DNA of 64,000 nt from Salinispira pacifica. Its GTDB lineage: Bacteria; Spirochaetota; Spirochaetia; DSM-27196; Salinispiraceae. Shown here one piece after another: positions 36,878 to 46,224 of this stretch (positions are counted from its first letter, which is position 1; the number at the start of each line of letters is the position of its first letter). Made by a program: the position numbers and the translations under genes. A model generated the notes under the pieces. It worked only from the letters and a program-made list of their open reading frames with translations, did no database searches and was not told the origin of the DNA. The stretch is from contig NC_023035.1 in NCBI RefSeq assembly GCF_000507245.1, forward strand, positions 3,205,570 through 3,269,569. Direction: 5' to 3'.

Positions 36878-38320
36878 TTACAGATCTTCAGTGAGTATGC
36901 GGTCACCTTCTTCACTTACGGTAAAACGTTTCTTCTGTAGATCTTCACGAATGATCAGCTCCAGGTTGGCAAATCTGATAATTACCCCGGGATGAACCCT
37001 GCCCTGAACCTCGATGGCCGAATCGGGCATGGAGGCCGTGTTCTCCAGTGCCTGGGCGATCTCTTCCTGAATAGATGCTTTTTCCTCAGCCAGGCGTCGA
37101 ATCAGATCGGGAATGCGTTCATGGGGGATATTTCCGGATACCGGGCCCTTTGGTTCATGGGCCGCCCGTTCCCGTAGCTTTTGTTCCTTGAGTTCCAGTT
37201 CCTGGTAGCGCTGTCGGTTGTACTCAAGCTTCCGCCGGGCCACAAAATCCACCCCGGCATGAATTACCGTTCGAAGCTCCGCATCGTTTCCCAGTTCATC
37301 TGCCCGGAGAAGTCCCGAAAGGGTGGTTGAGCCTCCAACAATCTTCCCTTTTTCGCAGGTGATATTCCCCCTGCAGTTCACTCTGGACTGAACAATCGCC
37401 CTGGCAATGGAGATATCATCAAACACATCCACCGTGCAGTGTTCAATGAATTTGGCGCTGAGCTTGCCCTTGGCCCGGACCACTGCTTTGCCCCGGCCGA
37501 TGATTCCCTCTGCGCAGCTGATATCTCCCTTGCAGAAAATTTCAAACGCATCGATGGTGGATTTGGACTCCAAATTCCCCCCCACCCATATGCGGAAACC
37601 ATCCTGAACCTGCCCTTTGAGAATTATATTGCCGGGAAAGCGGATATTTCCGGTGGCATACCCCACATCTCCGGATATTTCTATGTTGGTATCCACACCG
37701 AAACGTTCCTTATCCCATATGAGACGGCCCGAAACCCCTGCGTAGACGTTTCCCCCGTCATCAACCCGGGTATTAAGTCCCGGTTCAAGGGATTTCAAGC
37801 CAACCTCACCGAAGGGAAGGGTTTCACCCCGCACAGTATGCCCCTCTTTGCCGGGACGTATCGGAACGGGCTTGGCCAGGAGCTGATTTTCATGGATCAC
37901 TTCGATACTTTTCGTCTCCCGGTGATCGACCTTCCCCTGAATGCTGTGGACATCCTTCTCATAAATTTCTTCATCGTCTCCCGGAGGATGATACTCACCC
38001 GAACCGTCGATCTGGCGGAATATTCTGCTTTGGCTTCTGAGTACCGGGCTGAAAAGAAGCGTTGCGGGTATCTGATCTTTCGGAGGCGTGCCCCTGGCAA
38101 TTACCACTCCGGTAATACGTACATGTTCGTGGTTGCTTCGGTACAGGCTGCTCCTGATCTGTTCCCAGTCCACACCGTGGACAATGCCTTCTGCCTGCAG
38201 TTCCTTTTCAATATCTTCTATATTTAAAGCACGCCCGCCCTTTGCCGGCGGTGTGAAGCTTCCGTGGGCAATGAGACCATCCTGTGAGACAGAGAAACTG
38301 AATTGTCCATCCACTACCAT
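36878..38320 (-). CDS. FapA family (DUF342) polymerization-domain protein
   Basis: This 480-residue protein of the DUF342/FapA family is common in spirochaetes, clostridia and Vibrio. Its long right-handed beta-helix is visible as repeated hydrophobic-Gly patterns (NIEISGDVGYATGNIRFPG, ILKGQVQDGFRIWVGGNLES, EIFCKGDISCAEGIIGRGK, VDVFDDISIARAIVQSRVN). A coiled-coil follows near YNRQRYQELELKEQKLRERA. The N-terminal part contains the FapA-N segment. Its role may be in envelope or flagellar assembly; the sequence does not decide. The ATG at 38320 follows AGGAG; a longer frame to 38404 is not favoured. Confidence 0.8.
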   Translation of the reverse strand: MVVDGQFSFSVSQDGLIAHGSFTPPAKGGRALNIEDIEKELQAEGIVHGVDWEQIRSSLYRSNHEHVRITGVVIARGTPPKDQIPATLLFSPVLRSQSRIFRQIDGSGEYHPPGDDEEIYEKDVHSIQGKVDHRETKSIEVIHENQLLAKPVPIRPGKEGHTVRGETLPFGEVGLKSLEPGLNTRVDDGGNVYAGVSGRLIWDKERFGVDTNIEISGDVGYATGNIRFPGNIILKGQVQDGFRIWVGGNLESKSTIDAFEIFCKGDISCAEGIIGRGKAVVRAKGKLSAKFIEHCTVDVFDDISIARAIVQSRVNCRGNITCEKGKIVGGSTTLSGLLRADELGNDAELRTVIHAGVDFVARRKLEYNRQRYQELELKEQKLRERAAHEPKGPVSGNIPHERIPDLIRRLAEEKASIQEEIAQALENTASMPDSAIEVQGRVHPGVIIRFANLELIIREDLQKKRFTVSEEGDRILTEDL

Positions 38321-38493
38321 GCACGCACTCCTGTCTTCAAAGTTTCTCACTCTCAGTATCGACAAATTTACCGAAAAAATGGAGAGTGGCGGGGCATTAA
38401 TCATAGGCCGGTCGGTTTTTCGACAAAATTGTCGCTTTTTTGTTCATTTTATTGAACAGAACTGTTGCATAAAACACCCGATCCGCCATATAT

Positions 38494-38503
38494 TTATGCA
38501 TAA
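38494..38503. promoter_or_regulatory. ARG-box-like palindrome upstream of argR
   Basis: TTATGCATAA within an A/T-rich stretch (ATATATTTATGCATAAG) lies about 30 bp before the argR start. ArgR boxes are 18-bp A/T-rich dyads such as AATGAATWWTTATTCA. The match is partial, so autoregulation is an inference. Confidence 0.4.
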
Positions 38504-38532
38504 GAACGGTATATTTATTTACAGAGGTTGTA

Positions 38533-39003
38533 GTGAAAGAACGAACTCAGCGACTCAAAGCGATCAAACGGATAATCCGAAGCCATCGGATCAACAGTCA
38601 GGAAACACTTCTAAACCACCTCGTACGTGATGGGTTCAACGTCACCCAGGCCACCCTTTCCAGGGATTTAAAGCTCCTGAAAGTGGGGAAAATTTCCGAA
38701 GGGGCTGACGGCTACTACTACAGCCTTCCCAGTGAGGAAGAACGCAAGGAATCTGAACACAGCTATGTCCTGGATTTCCAGCGCGGATTTGTATCCATCG
38801 ATTTTTCCCAGAACATGGGAGTGATCCGTACTCTTCCCGGCCATGCAGGCTCTGTGGCCCTGGCTCTGGACAGCATAGCGTTCGAGGATGTGCTGGGGAC
38901 CATTGCAGGAGACGACACCGTGGTAATAATCATCCGGGAAGGTGTCAGCAATGCCCAGATGATGGAGATCCTCAGAGGTAAATTCCCGGATCTGGACGAA
39001 TGA
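38533..39003 (+). CDS. argR: Arginine repressor ArgR
   Basis: This 156-residue protein has an N-terminal winged helix (LKAIKRIIRSHRINSQETLL, FNVTQATLSRDLKLLKVGKI) and a C-terminal hexamerisation and arginine-binding domain. The latter has LPGHAGSVALALDSIAFEDV and GTIAGDDTVVIIIREG, the G-T-I-A-G-D-D motif that contacts arginine. The start is GTG at 38533. It opens the arginine operon, the stop being one base before argC, so it is expressed with the genes it would repress. Confidence 0.93.
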   Translation: MKERTQRLKAIKRIIRSHRINSQETLLNHLVRDGFNVTQATLSRDLKLLKVGKISEGADGYYYSLPSEEERKESEHSYVLDFQRGFVSIDFSQNMGVIRTLPGHAGSVALALDSIAFEDVLGTIAGDDTVVIIIREGVSNAQMMEILRGKFPDLDE

Positions 39004-39004
39004 T

Positions 39005-40051
39005 ATGAAAGCTGCCGTTATCGGGAGTACCGGCTATACCGGCCAGGTTCTTCTGAGACTTCTCTCCCATCATCCCAATATCGACACAATATATCCGGTT
39101 TCCCGGAGTAAGGCGGGGACATCCCTGTTTGAAGAGGATCCGGGGCTCGATCCCTCTGCAGCCGGCAAATTTTCAGCCCGCCGGGGAACATATATCTCCA
39201 TGGAAGACTTCCGGAGCATTTCCCCCCCTGCAGATGTGGTTTTTGCCGCCCTGCCCCACCTCAAGTCCGCAGAAACTCTTGAAGGACTGTTCCGCAACAC
39301 GGTGATAATTGATCTTTCTGCCGATTTCCGTATTCCCGATCACCGGATTTTTCAATCCGCCTACGGCGTGCAGCCTCCCCGGCCTGATCTCCTGGAATCT
39401 GCGGTGTACGGACTCAGTGAAATCAACCGTGAACAGATTGCCGGGGCCGATCTTATTGCAAATCCAGGCTGCTACCCCACAGCGACCATGCTCCCGCTGC
39501 TTCCCCTTGCCCGCGAAGGCCTGGTGGGTTCGGATGTGATCATCAATGCAATGAGCGGGATTTCCGGGGCCGGAAAAAAGGAACGGGAAAACCTTCTGTA
39601 TACCAGCAGAACGGAAAACGCCGCAGCCTACGCTCCCGGCCGGAGCCACCGTCATTGGCAGGAAATAGATTTCCACCTGAACCGTCTTTCCGGGAACACC
39701 AGGCTCAACTGCTATTTCACACCTCACATGATCCCCATGCATCACGGTATGGCCGTTACCACAAGCTTCACCCTTGCACCAGGATGGGAAGCGGGACGAA
39801 TATCGGAAATTTACCATGGCAGGTATGAACGTTCGCCGTTTGTACGCCTGAGTACAAAGATCCCGGAAACCAAGGATGTTCGGGGAACCAACCGCTGCCA
39901 CATCCATTGGCACGTGGAAGGAGACAGAATCTTTCTGATGTCCGTGATTGACAACCTCTACAAAGGGGCGTCGGGACAGGCGGTTCAGAACATGAATATC
40001 CGCTTCGGACTGGATGAACACGCAGGTCTGAACCTCAACGGTGAAGTGTAG
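39005..40051 (+). CDS. argC: N-acetyl-gamma-glutamyl-phosphate reductase
   Basis: This 348-residue enzyme performs the third step of arginine synthesis, NADPH reduction of N-acetylglutamyl phosphate. It has an NADP site IGSTGYTGQVLLRLL, catalytic Cys in IANPGCYPTATML (about residue 155), the region AMSGISGAGK and His in FTPHMIPMHHGM. It directly follows argR (1 bp) and precedes argB by 6 bp. Type 1 ArgC by length. No break or oddity. Confidence 0.95.
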   Translation: MKAAVIGSTGYTGQVLLRLLSHHPNIDTIYPVSRSKAGTSLFEEDPGLDPSAAGKFSARRGTYISMEDFRSISPPADVVFAALPHLKSAETLEGLFRNTVIIDLSADFRIPDHRIFQSAYGVQPPRPDLLESAVYGLSEINREQIAGADLIANPGCYPTATMLPLLPLAREGLVGSDVIINAMSGISGAGKKERENLLYTSRTENAAAYAPGRSHRHWQEIDFHLNRLSGNTRLNCYFTPHMIPMHHGMAVTTSFTLAPGWEAGRISEIYHGRYERSPFVRLSTKIPETKDVRGTNRCHIHWHVEGDRIFLMSVIDNLYKGASGQAVQNMNIRFGLDEHAGLNLNGEV

Positions 40052-40057
40052 GTTCCC

Positions 40058-40822
40058 ATGCGAAAACCGGGAATCATCAAAATCGGCGGAAGATGCGCTT
40101 CCGATATGAAACTCATCCGAGGCCTTCTCCAGGAAATCCGGGATGCGGGCCCTGACCGGCCATGGATTCTTGTACACGGAGGCGGGGATGTTGTCAGCAC
40201 AATTTCCCGGAAATACGGTGTGGAACCCAGGTTCATAGACGGAATCCGGCAGACCGGGCCCCACGAGATGGAACTGATCGATATGGGGCTGGCGGGTGTT
40301 GTAAACACCTCCATTCTCAGAATGGCCGCTGCTCTGGGGATACCGGCGGTGGGAATCAGCGGTGTGGACGCAGGACTCATCTCCGCTGAACCCCTCAGCC
40401 ATGACAATCATACCGGCAGGGTGACCAATTGCAGACCTGATGTAATTTTTCATCTGCTGAACGGCGGATACCTGCCGGTGATCAGCCCGGTGAGCAGCGG
40501 CAGCGACGGCAGCGGTTTGAACGTCAATGCAGACGATGCAGCCCTGGCCATAGCCGGTGCAATCCGGCCGGAAAATCTGGTGTTTATTTCAGATATTCCC
40601 GGGGTAATGAATAACGGAGAGCGCATCCCCGAACTGAATGCGGACATGTCGCATCAGCTGATTCAGGACGGAATTATTTCCGGGGGGATGATACCAAAGG
40701 TGCAGAATGCACTTGCAGCGGTTGAATCGGGATGCGGTGAAGCAGTGATCGGCGATCTTCAGGAAGGACTGGCCGGACTGCTTGCAAACCGGAGAGGCAC
40801 CCGCTTCCCGGGGAGGAGTTGA
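40058..40822 (+). CDS. argB: Acetylglutamate kinase
   Basis: This 254-residue amino-acid kinase phosphorylates N-acetylglutamate. It shows IIKIGGRCASD (phosphate loop; K and GG), LVHGGGDVVS, FIDGIRQTG, GISGVDAGL, LNVNADDAALAIA and ISDIPGV with GGMIPKVQNAL at the C-terminus. It is shorter than the arginine-inhibited hexameric form and lacks the N-terminal arginine-binding helix extension, so feedback inhibition is doubtful. It overlaps the spacing before argD. Confidence 0.93.
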   Translation: MRKPGIIKIGGRCASDMKLIRGLLQEIRDAGPDRPWILVHGGGDVVSTISRKYGVEPRFIDGIRQTGPHEMELIDMGLAGVVNTSILRMAAALGIPAVGISGVDAGLISAEPLSHDNHTGRVTNCRPDVIFHLLNGGYLPVISPVSSGSDGSGLNVNADDAALAIAGAIRPENLVFISDIPGVMNNGERIPELNADMSHQLIQDGIISGGMIPKVQNALAAVESGCGEAVIGDLQEGLAGLLANRRGTRFPGRS

Positions 40823-40824
40823 AT

Positions 40825-42093
40825 ATGAAGCATACGGATCAGAATTCAGGAAACGGCGGCTACACCCGGTCCCACAGGATGCCCAGACAGTATGCCGACA
40901 GCCTGCTGATTATGGCAGAAGGCTCCGAGGTACGGCTTAAAGATGCCGGCGGCCGGGAGTACCTGGATTTCGCTTCGGGTATTGCCGTGAACGCCCTGGG
41001 GTACGGACGCAAAGAGCTTGCGGAAATCATGGCCGCTCAGGCGGAAAAACTCATCCATATCAGTAATCTGTTCACCACCGCCCCGGCCCTGGAACTGGCG
41101 GAGAAGCTCTGCAGCTCCTCTCCCCGGCCTGAGGATCAGCCCTGGAAGGCCGGAATGAACCCGGGATACTTCAATGCCGTTCACTTCGGGAACAGCGGAA
41201 CAGAAGCAAATGAAGCCGCCCTCAAATATGCCCGGGCCTATCAGATTCGAAGCGGGCGAAAACGCAGAAATAAATTTCTGGCTTTCAGCAACAGTTTTCA
41301 CGGCAGGACCATGGGGGCCCTCTCGGTCACATCAACAGAAAAATACCGGAAACCCTTCTCTCCCCTGGTGCCCGGTGCGGTTTTTGCCGAATACAACAAC
41401 CTGAAAGACCTGAGGCGGAAGCTTAAATCATCCATTGCAGGGGTCATTGTAGAGGTAATTCAGGGTGAGGGCGGGATCATCTCCATGGACCGGGAATTTG
41501 CCGCCGAGCTGAACCGTATCTGCAGGGAAAAGGATATTATCCTCATTGCCGACGAAGTTCAGACCGGTCTGGGCAGGACCGGAACTCTCTTCGCCAGCGA
41601 AGCCGTAGGCCTTGAGCCGGATATTATCACTCTTTCAAAACCTCTGGCAGGAGGGCTGCCCCTTTCGGCGACCCTGATTACCGAGCATGTGAATGACCGG
41701 CTGCATCCAGGGGATCATGCCAGCACCTTCGGCGGAGGACCGGTAACCACGGCAGCAGGATCATTTATCTGGGACGAGATCAACCGCCCGGGCTTCCTCT
41801 CCTCGGTGCGCACCATATCGGATTTCCTGGAAGAGCGCCTGGAAGCGGTAAGCCATGCCTTCCCCGGCGTTTTCCGTGAAGGTGAAGTGAGGGGGCGGGG
41901 TATGCTCCGGGGACTGGTGGTCCGGGATCCGGAAGTTCTTCCCCGAATCCTTTCCGGTGCAATGGAACAGGGGCTCCTTCTCTTGAGGGCGGGAACTGAT
42001 GTGCTGCGCTTTGCACCACCCCTGATTATCAAGAAAGATGACATCAATGAAATGGAACGAAAATTACGGACAGTATTAGGGAGTCTCAAATGA
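40825..42093 (+). CDS. argD: Acetylornithine aminotransferase
   Basis: This class III PLP aminotransferase of about 422 residues produces N-acetylornithine. It has NSGTEANEAALKYAR (PLP phosphate), FHGRTMGALSVT, LIADEVQTGLGRTG, the Schiff-base Lys in ITLSKPLAGGLP and FGGGPVTTAAG. The ATG at 40825 sits 6 bp after GGAGGAG and is preferred to the TTG at 40819. An internal segment (RPEDQPWKAGMNPGY) is a small insert. The stop overlaps the argG start by 4 bp. Confidence 0.93.
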   Translation: MKHTDQNSGNGGYTRSHRMPRQYADSLLIMAEGSEVRLKDAGGREYLDFASGIAVNALGYGRKELAEIMAAQAEKLIHISNLFTTAPALELAEKLCSSSPRPEDQPWKAGMNPGYFNAVHFGNSGTEANEAALKYARAYQIRSGRKRRNKFLAFSNSFHGRTMGALSVTSTEKYRKPFSPLVPGAVFAEYNNLKDLRRKLKSSIAGVIVEVIQGEGGIISMDREFAAELNRICREKDIILIADEVQTGLGRTGTLFASEAVGLEPDIITLSKPLAGGLPLSATLITEHVNDRLHPGDHASTFGGGPVTTAAGSFIWDEINRPGFLSSVRTISDFLEERLEAVSHAFPGVFREGEVRGRGMLRGLVVRDPEVLPRILSGAMEQGLLLLRAGTDVLRFAPPLIIKKDDINEMERKLRTVLGSLK

Positions 42094-43364
42094 GTGAAAA
42101 ACAGGATACCAAAAAAATCGTCCTGGCATATTCGGGAGGTCTGGATACCTCTATTATCATCCCCTGGCTGAAAGAAAACTACGACAACCCGGAGATCATC
42201 GGGGTGTGCGTTAATGTGGGCCAGGAGGAAGACTGGGACGCAATGGAGGATAAAGCCAAGGCCTCCGGCGCCAGCAAGCTTTACATTATCGATGCCCGGG
42301 AAGAATTCGCCAGGGAATATCTCTGGCCCATGCTCCGGGCCGGCGCTATCTACGAAGGAAAATATCTGCTGGGGACTTCCATTGCCCGGCCATTGCAGGC
42401 GAAGCATCAGGTGCAGGTGGCGCTGGAGGAAGGCGCCTGGGCTTTGGCCCACGGCTGTACCGGGAAGGGGAATGACCAGGTCCGTTTCGAGCTGACCTAC
42501 AAGGCCCTTGCACCGGAGCTGGAAATAATTGCGCCCTGGCGTCTGTGGGCAATCAGGAGCCGTGAACAGGCCATCGAGTACGCTCAGCTTCATAAAATTC
42601 CCATCGGAAATATCAGCAAAAAAAACATCTACAGCAGGGACTGGAACATCTGGCATATGAGCCACGAAGGCGGAGACCTGGAGAACACCTGGAACCGGCC
42701 GCAGAAGGATATGTTTCAACTCTCCGTGGATCCCAAGGATGCCCCGGATGAAGAAACCGAACTGATAATCGAGTTCGAAAAAGGCTACCCCGTGGGGGTG
42801 AACGGAAAGCACCAGTCGCCCATGGAAATCCTTGAACTTCTCAACCGCATCGGCGGAGCCAACGGCGTGGGGAGGGCCGATCTGGTGGAAACCCGGCTGG
42901 TCGGAATGAAGAGCCGTGGTGTGTACGAAACCCCGGCCGGAACCATTCTCCACACTGCTCTTCGTGAGCTGGAAATGATCACCCTTGACTTCGACACCCT
43001 CTCAATGAAAAACGTTCTGGCCCTCCAGTATGCGGATATGGTGTATGCCGGTAAATGGTTCGGACATTTCCGGGAAAGCATGGACGCATACATGGAAGAA
43101 TCCATGAAATACTGCAGCGGCGAAGTACGGCTGGTTCTGTACAAGGGAAATATCAGCATCGTGGGACGTAAGAGTCCCTACAGTCTTTATCTGGAGGATC
43201 TGGCAAGCTTCGGAGAAAGCAGCTATGACCACCGGGATGCAACAGGGTTTATCAACCTGTACGGACTGTCCACCGGTGTACAGGCTATTGTCCATGAAAA
43301 ACGGGGAGCGCTCAGCGGTCCCGCCGCCGATATGCGTGCCATGGCGGGATTCAGTGAGAAATAG
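42090..43364 (+). CDS. argG: Argininosuccinate synthase
   Basis: This 424-residue enzyme ligates citrulline and aspartate with ATP. It has the PP-loop LAYSGGLDTSIIIPWL near residue 12, GVCVNVGQEEDW, the citrulline/aspartate sites in TGKGNDQVRFE, GNISKKNIYSRD and SREQAIEYA. It closes the operon; the argF (ornithine carbamoyltransferase), argH (lyase) and argA or argJ functions are not in this window. The start follows GGGAG and overlaps argD. Confidence 0.95.
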   Translation: MSEKQDTKKIVLAYSGGLDTSIIIPWLKENYDNPEIIGVCVNVGQEEDWDAMEDKAKASGASKLYIIDAREEFAREYLWPMLRAGAIYEGKYLLGTSIARPLQAKHQVQVALEEGAWALAHGCTGKGNDQVRFELTYKALAPELEIIAPWRLWAIRSREQAIEYAQLHKIPIGNISKKNIYSRDWNIWHMSHEGGDLENTWNRPQKDMFQLSVDPKDAPDEETELIIEFEKGYPVGVNGKHQSPMEILELLNRIGGANGVGRADLVETRLVGMKSRGVYETPAGTILHTALRELEMITLDFDTLSMKNVLALQYADMVYAGKWFGHFRESMDAYMEESMKYCSGEVRLVLYKGNISIVGRKSPYSLYLEDLASFGESSYDHRDATGFINLYGLSTGVQAIVHEKRGALSGPAADMRAMAGFSEK

Positions 43365-43399
43365 CTCAGTGCAAAACTGAACAGATCGTTCCCGGAGAT

Positions 43400-43438
43400 A
43401 AAAAAACTCCTGATGATGAGATCCATCATCAGGAGTTT
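43400..43438 (-). terminator. Strong hairpin after argG with a minus-strand T-run
   Basis: A 15-bp perfect stem, AAACTCCTGATGATG / CATCATCAGGAGTTT with a 5-nt loop, is seen. On the minus strand it is followed by a seven-T run, including three in the stem; on the plus strand only TTT follows. It may end argG, but its orientation better suits a transcript coming from the right. Confidence 0.7.
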
Positions 43439-43570
43439 AATCCCATGGCGCCTGACAGGCGCACAAAAACGGTAACACGACGTCCTTCGTCTTGTACCAA
43501 CCGGGCTCTCCGGGAATTCATTTGAATCCAGAGGGAATGGAGGAAAAGAGAACTTCCCGCAAAGTTATCT
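43439..43570 (-). ncRNA. Possible structured RNA in the 444-bp argG-tRNA-Arg gap
   Basis: No convincing gene lies between 43365 and 43808. On the minus strand, hairpins line up before the terminator at 43400: GGATTCA/TGAATTCC, then GGTACAAGACG-AAGGA-CGTCGTGTTACC and GCGCCTG/CAGGCGC. This is the arrangement of a small RNA ending at its own terminator. No known riboswitch motif was recognised. A short hydrophobic frame upstream (43571-43660, minus) lacks a start. The 5' end is a guess. Confidence 0.3.
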
Positions 43571-43808
43571 TAAATTCCTTCAATATCTTGCTAACCACCA
43601 CAAGACCGGAAAGCCCGAAAAAGATTGTGTATCCCCCAATCCTGACGGAATTGTAACATGACCCCCATGGCTTGCAAAGCAAAACTTGCCGTTTTGTTGA
43701 TACATCCCGAATCCTGCGGAGTTGAAAGATTCCCTGTTTCGTTGCATTTTTTCACCGGGTCTGATATTGTTTCAGTTCCGTAATTCAATTCGGGTATGTG
43801 TATAATTC

Positions 43809-43882
43809 GCTCCGGTAGCTCAGCTGGATAGAGCAGCTGCCTCCTAAGCAGCAGGTCGGACGTTCGAATCGTCTCCGGGGCA
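43809..43882 (+). tRNA. tRNA-Arg (anticodon CCT)
   Basis: A 74-nt cloverleaf is seen. The acceptor is GCTCCGG/CCGGGGC with one G-U pair, discriminator A. The D-arm contains AGCTCAGCTGGATAGAGC. The anticodon stem is GCTGC/GCAGC with loop CTCCTAA, so the anticodon is CCU and reads AGG. The T-arm is GGACG-TTCGAAT-CGTCT. CCA is not encoded. No duplication of its 3' end is seen downstream. Confidence 0.95.
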
Positions 43883-43943
43883 TAGTTTTCCAGTCAGCCG
43901 CACCCCGTTTCACCGGGATCCAACCCTGAAACCCCTTCTGCTC

Positions 43944-44234
43944 TCAGCTCTTCCGGCCCCGTGCAAGTCCGAACAGCAAGGCGCCTGCAATCGCACCCAC
44001 AAGTCCTGATATGAGAATGTTTCTGCGGATGGTTTCGATGTCCAATATGATGTTCTGAATGGAATTTCCCAATGACTGGATGGCTTCCGAAAGGTTTGCC
44101 GGATCCTCGTTTGCACCGAGGGCAATGATAGTCTTCACCGGAATGTACTCCCCGCCGATCTGGGCAAAAATAAAATAGCCCACAACAAGCCCCGCAACCA
44201 ATCCAATAACAATAAGCAGTAATAATCTGGACAT
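43944..44234 (-). CDS. Small membrane protein with two TM helices
   Basis: This 96-residue protein has TM1 MSRLLLLIVIGLVAGLVVGY at the N-terminus and TM2 (LISGLVGAIAGALLFGLA) near the C-terminus. A short periplasmic helical stretch lies between them. The ATG at 44234 follows AGGAGG at ideal spacing. Gly-zipper-like patterns (GLVAGLVVG, GLVGAIAGALLFG) suggest helix packing. The family is unknown. It lies after tRNA-Arg on the opposite strand. Confidence 0.6.
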   Translation of the reverse strand: MSRLLLLIVIGLVAGLVVGYFIFAQIGGEYIPVKTIIALGANEDPANLSEAIQSLGNSIQNIILDIETIRRNILISGLVGAIAGALLFGLARGRKS

Positions 44235-44350
44235 GTGTCCTCCTTGTAATCTCAAGGATATGCACAAACCGATGCCGAAATCAAGTTTGCCAAGTTACCG
44301 GCACCGGTCTATGGTTCTTCCTCCCAGTCTACGTTCTGCTCGTCTTTTTG

Positions 44351-46036
44351 CTATTTCTCCCGGTCTTCCTTCCGCTCTTCCTTCTGGTCTTCCTTTTGGG
44401 AGGTGTAGAGAAAGCGGCGGATTTTCTTGGTTGGAGTTTTTTCGAATTCATCCTTCTGTTCAATAACCTTGTGCAGCCGGGAAAAATTACTGAGCTGACG
44501 GTTCACCTGCTCCTGAACATGCTTCAGGTACTCTCCGATATCTCTGGGAATATGGGAAGCATTCTCCGCAAGGTTATCCACACTCTCTGCCAGCTCCTGG
44601 TAATTCAGGTGAATTCGGGCAACCAGGGACTGCTCTTCCTGATACACAAGTGATTCCTCAACGAAATCCATGTTATTCACCAGGGATTCTATGGCTTCCG
44701 GGTAGATATTTTCACCGCTGGGCCCGAGAATCACATTCTTCAGTCTTCCCTTGATATACAGATAATCTTTTTTTCCGAAACTGCCCAGATCTCCGGTGTA
44801 AAACCAGCCGTCTTCATCAAGTACTTCACGGGTCTTTTCTTCGTCCCGGTAGTAGCCCTGCATGATGCTGGGTCCCCGCACCGCAATCTGCCCCACCCCT
44901 TCCTCATTAGGTTCCAGAAGCCGCACTTCAAGCCCGGGAACTATGGGACCGGTGGAACGGTACCGGGATTTTTTTGCATTCGCACCGGCAATAAGAGGAG
45001 ATGTCTCGGTGAGGCCGTACCCGATGGCGTATGGAAATTTCGCTTCCCGGAGAAACTGCTCCACTTCCGGATCCAGGGCCGCCCCGCCGATACCGAAGAA
45101 AAACAGTTTTCCGCCGAACATTCTCTTCAGTTTCTTGCCTGCAAGACGGTTGAGAATTTTCCTGAATAAGGGCTTTGTATAGAGCTTACCCGCCAGATTA
45201 TCCTTGGAGAAACGGGGCAGCACCGACTGCCGGTAAATCTTTTCAATAAGGAGTGGAACGGAAAGCATGAGATGGGGACGCACATGAGCCAAAGCGGGCA
45301 GAAGCACCGTGGTGGAGGGCGGCCGCTTCAGGTAAAACACATGAGCTCCGGAAACAAGAGGCAAAATCATCCCCAGGGTACACTCATAGGTATGGGAAAG
45401 GGGGAGGATGGAAAGCATCCGGTGATGCCTGCGCATGGGAGGAATTTCCTTTGACGCAAGGGCATTCCAGACCAGGTTCTTGTTGCTGAGCATCACTCCC
45501 TTGGATTGGCCGGTGGTGCCCGATGTATAGATAACACAGGCGGTATCTTCTTCCTCCACCTGGTGAAATTCGGTTCGCGAGCCTTCCGTGTCATCACCCT
45601 GACCCGATTCTCCGGCCCCAGGGCCTTCCACCAGGCCTTCTATGTCGTACACCTTGCAGAAGGAGGCAATCTGGGCGGTTTTTCCCTTGAGACGTCCGCT
45701 TACGATAATCGCCCTGCTTTCGCTGTGATCCACAATATTGATCACATCGGCAGCGGGAAAATCCGGAAGGATGGGTACAATAATCCCTCCGATATTGTTG
45801 ATGGCGAAATATGTCATGGCCCATTCGGGACGGTTCTCCGAAAGGATGGCAACCCTGTCCCCCGCTTTGATTCCCTGATCAGTGAGAAACCGGGAAATTG
45901 ATTGTATGGCTTCTCCAAGATTCCGGTAGCTGTACTGAGTTTCGTCAACAAATCCCAGAGCAGGAAGTTCAGAAAAATCCCGGGTAAAGCTTTTCCAGGC
46001 GTGCTGGAGTGTATATTTTGTATAATTATGGTTCAT
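44351..46036 (-). CDS. Long-chain acyl-CoA synthetase / AMP-dependent ligase
   Basis: This 561-residue adenylate-forming enzyme activates fatty acids. It has the P-loop ACVIYTSGTTGQSKGVMLSN, A4/A5 region YGLTETSPLIAG, YRSTGPIVPG, A7 motif GWFYTGDLGSF and A10-like lysine region NVILGPSGENIYPEAIE. C-terminal residues KKIRRFLYTS precede a basic/acidic tail rich in K, E, D and R. The ATG at 46036 follows GGGAGAG. It is divergent from the aldehyde dehydrogenase gene, which may supply fatty acids from aldehydes (inference). Confidence 0.88.
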   Translation of the reverse strand: MNHNYTKYTLQHAWKSFTRDFSELPALGFVDETQYSYRNLGEAIQSISRFLTDQGIKAGDRVAILSENRPEWAMTYFAINNIGGIIVPILPDFPAADVINIVDHSESRAIIVSGRLKGKTAQIASFCKVYDIEGLVEGPGAGESGQGDDTEGSRTEFHQVEEEDTACVIYTSGTTGQSKGVMLSNKNLVWNALASKEIPPMRRHHRMLSILPLSHTYECTLGMILPLVSGAHVFYLKRPPSTTVLLPALAHVRPHLMLSVPLLIEKIYRQSVLPRFSKDNLAGKLYTKPLFRKILNRLAGKKLKRMFGGKLFFFGIGGAALDPEVEQFLREAKFPYAIGYGLTETSPLIAGANAKKSRYRSTGPIVPGLEVRLLEPNEEGVGQIAVRGPSIMQGYYRDEEKTREVLDEDGWFYTGDLGSFGKKDYLYIKGRLKNVILGPSGENIYPEAIESLVNNMDFVEESLVYQEEQSLVARIHLNYQELAESVDNLAENASHIPRDIGEYLKHVQEQVNRQLSNFSRLHKVIEQKDEFEKTPTKKIRRFLYTSQKEDQKEERKEDREK

Positions 46037-46224
46037 TGTACTCTCCCAAAAAGCTGGGCTCATAGTAGCACGACTTCGCAGGTTTTGCTCGGATACCCGG
46101 TGAGAATCCCCAGGAAAACGGCTTCAAATTTCTCCAGCCATCCCTGGGGAAAGGACAAATGTATCCATTATCACCGGTAGGTCATCCATGCCGGTTCCAA
46201 ACCAATATTTTTCAGGAGATTCAA

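Noticed and set aside
39173-40453. 426-codon minus-strand frame across argC and argB
   Set aside because: Antisense to two conserved enzymes of the arginine operon.
43591-43788. 65-codon minus-strand frame upstream of tRNA-Arg
   Set aside because: No ribosome site or conserved feature; a second short hydrophobic frame nearby lacks a start codon as well.
43801-43806. TATAAT as the -10 box of tRNA-Arg
   Set aside because: It lies only 2 bp before the tRNA 5' end, so initiation would fall inside the tRNA.
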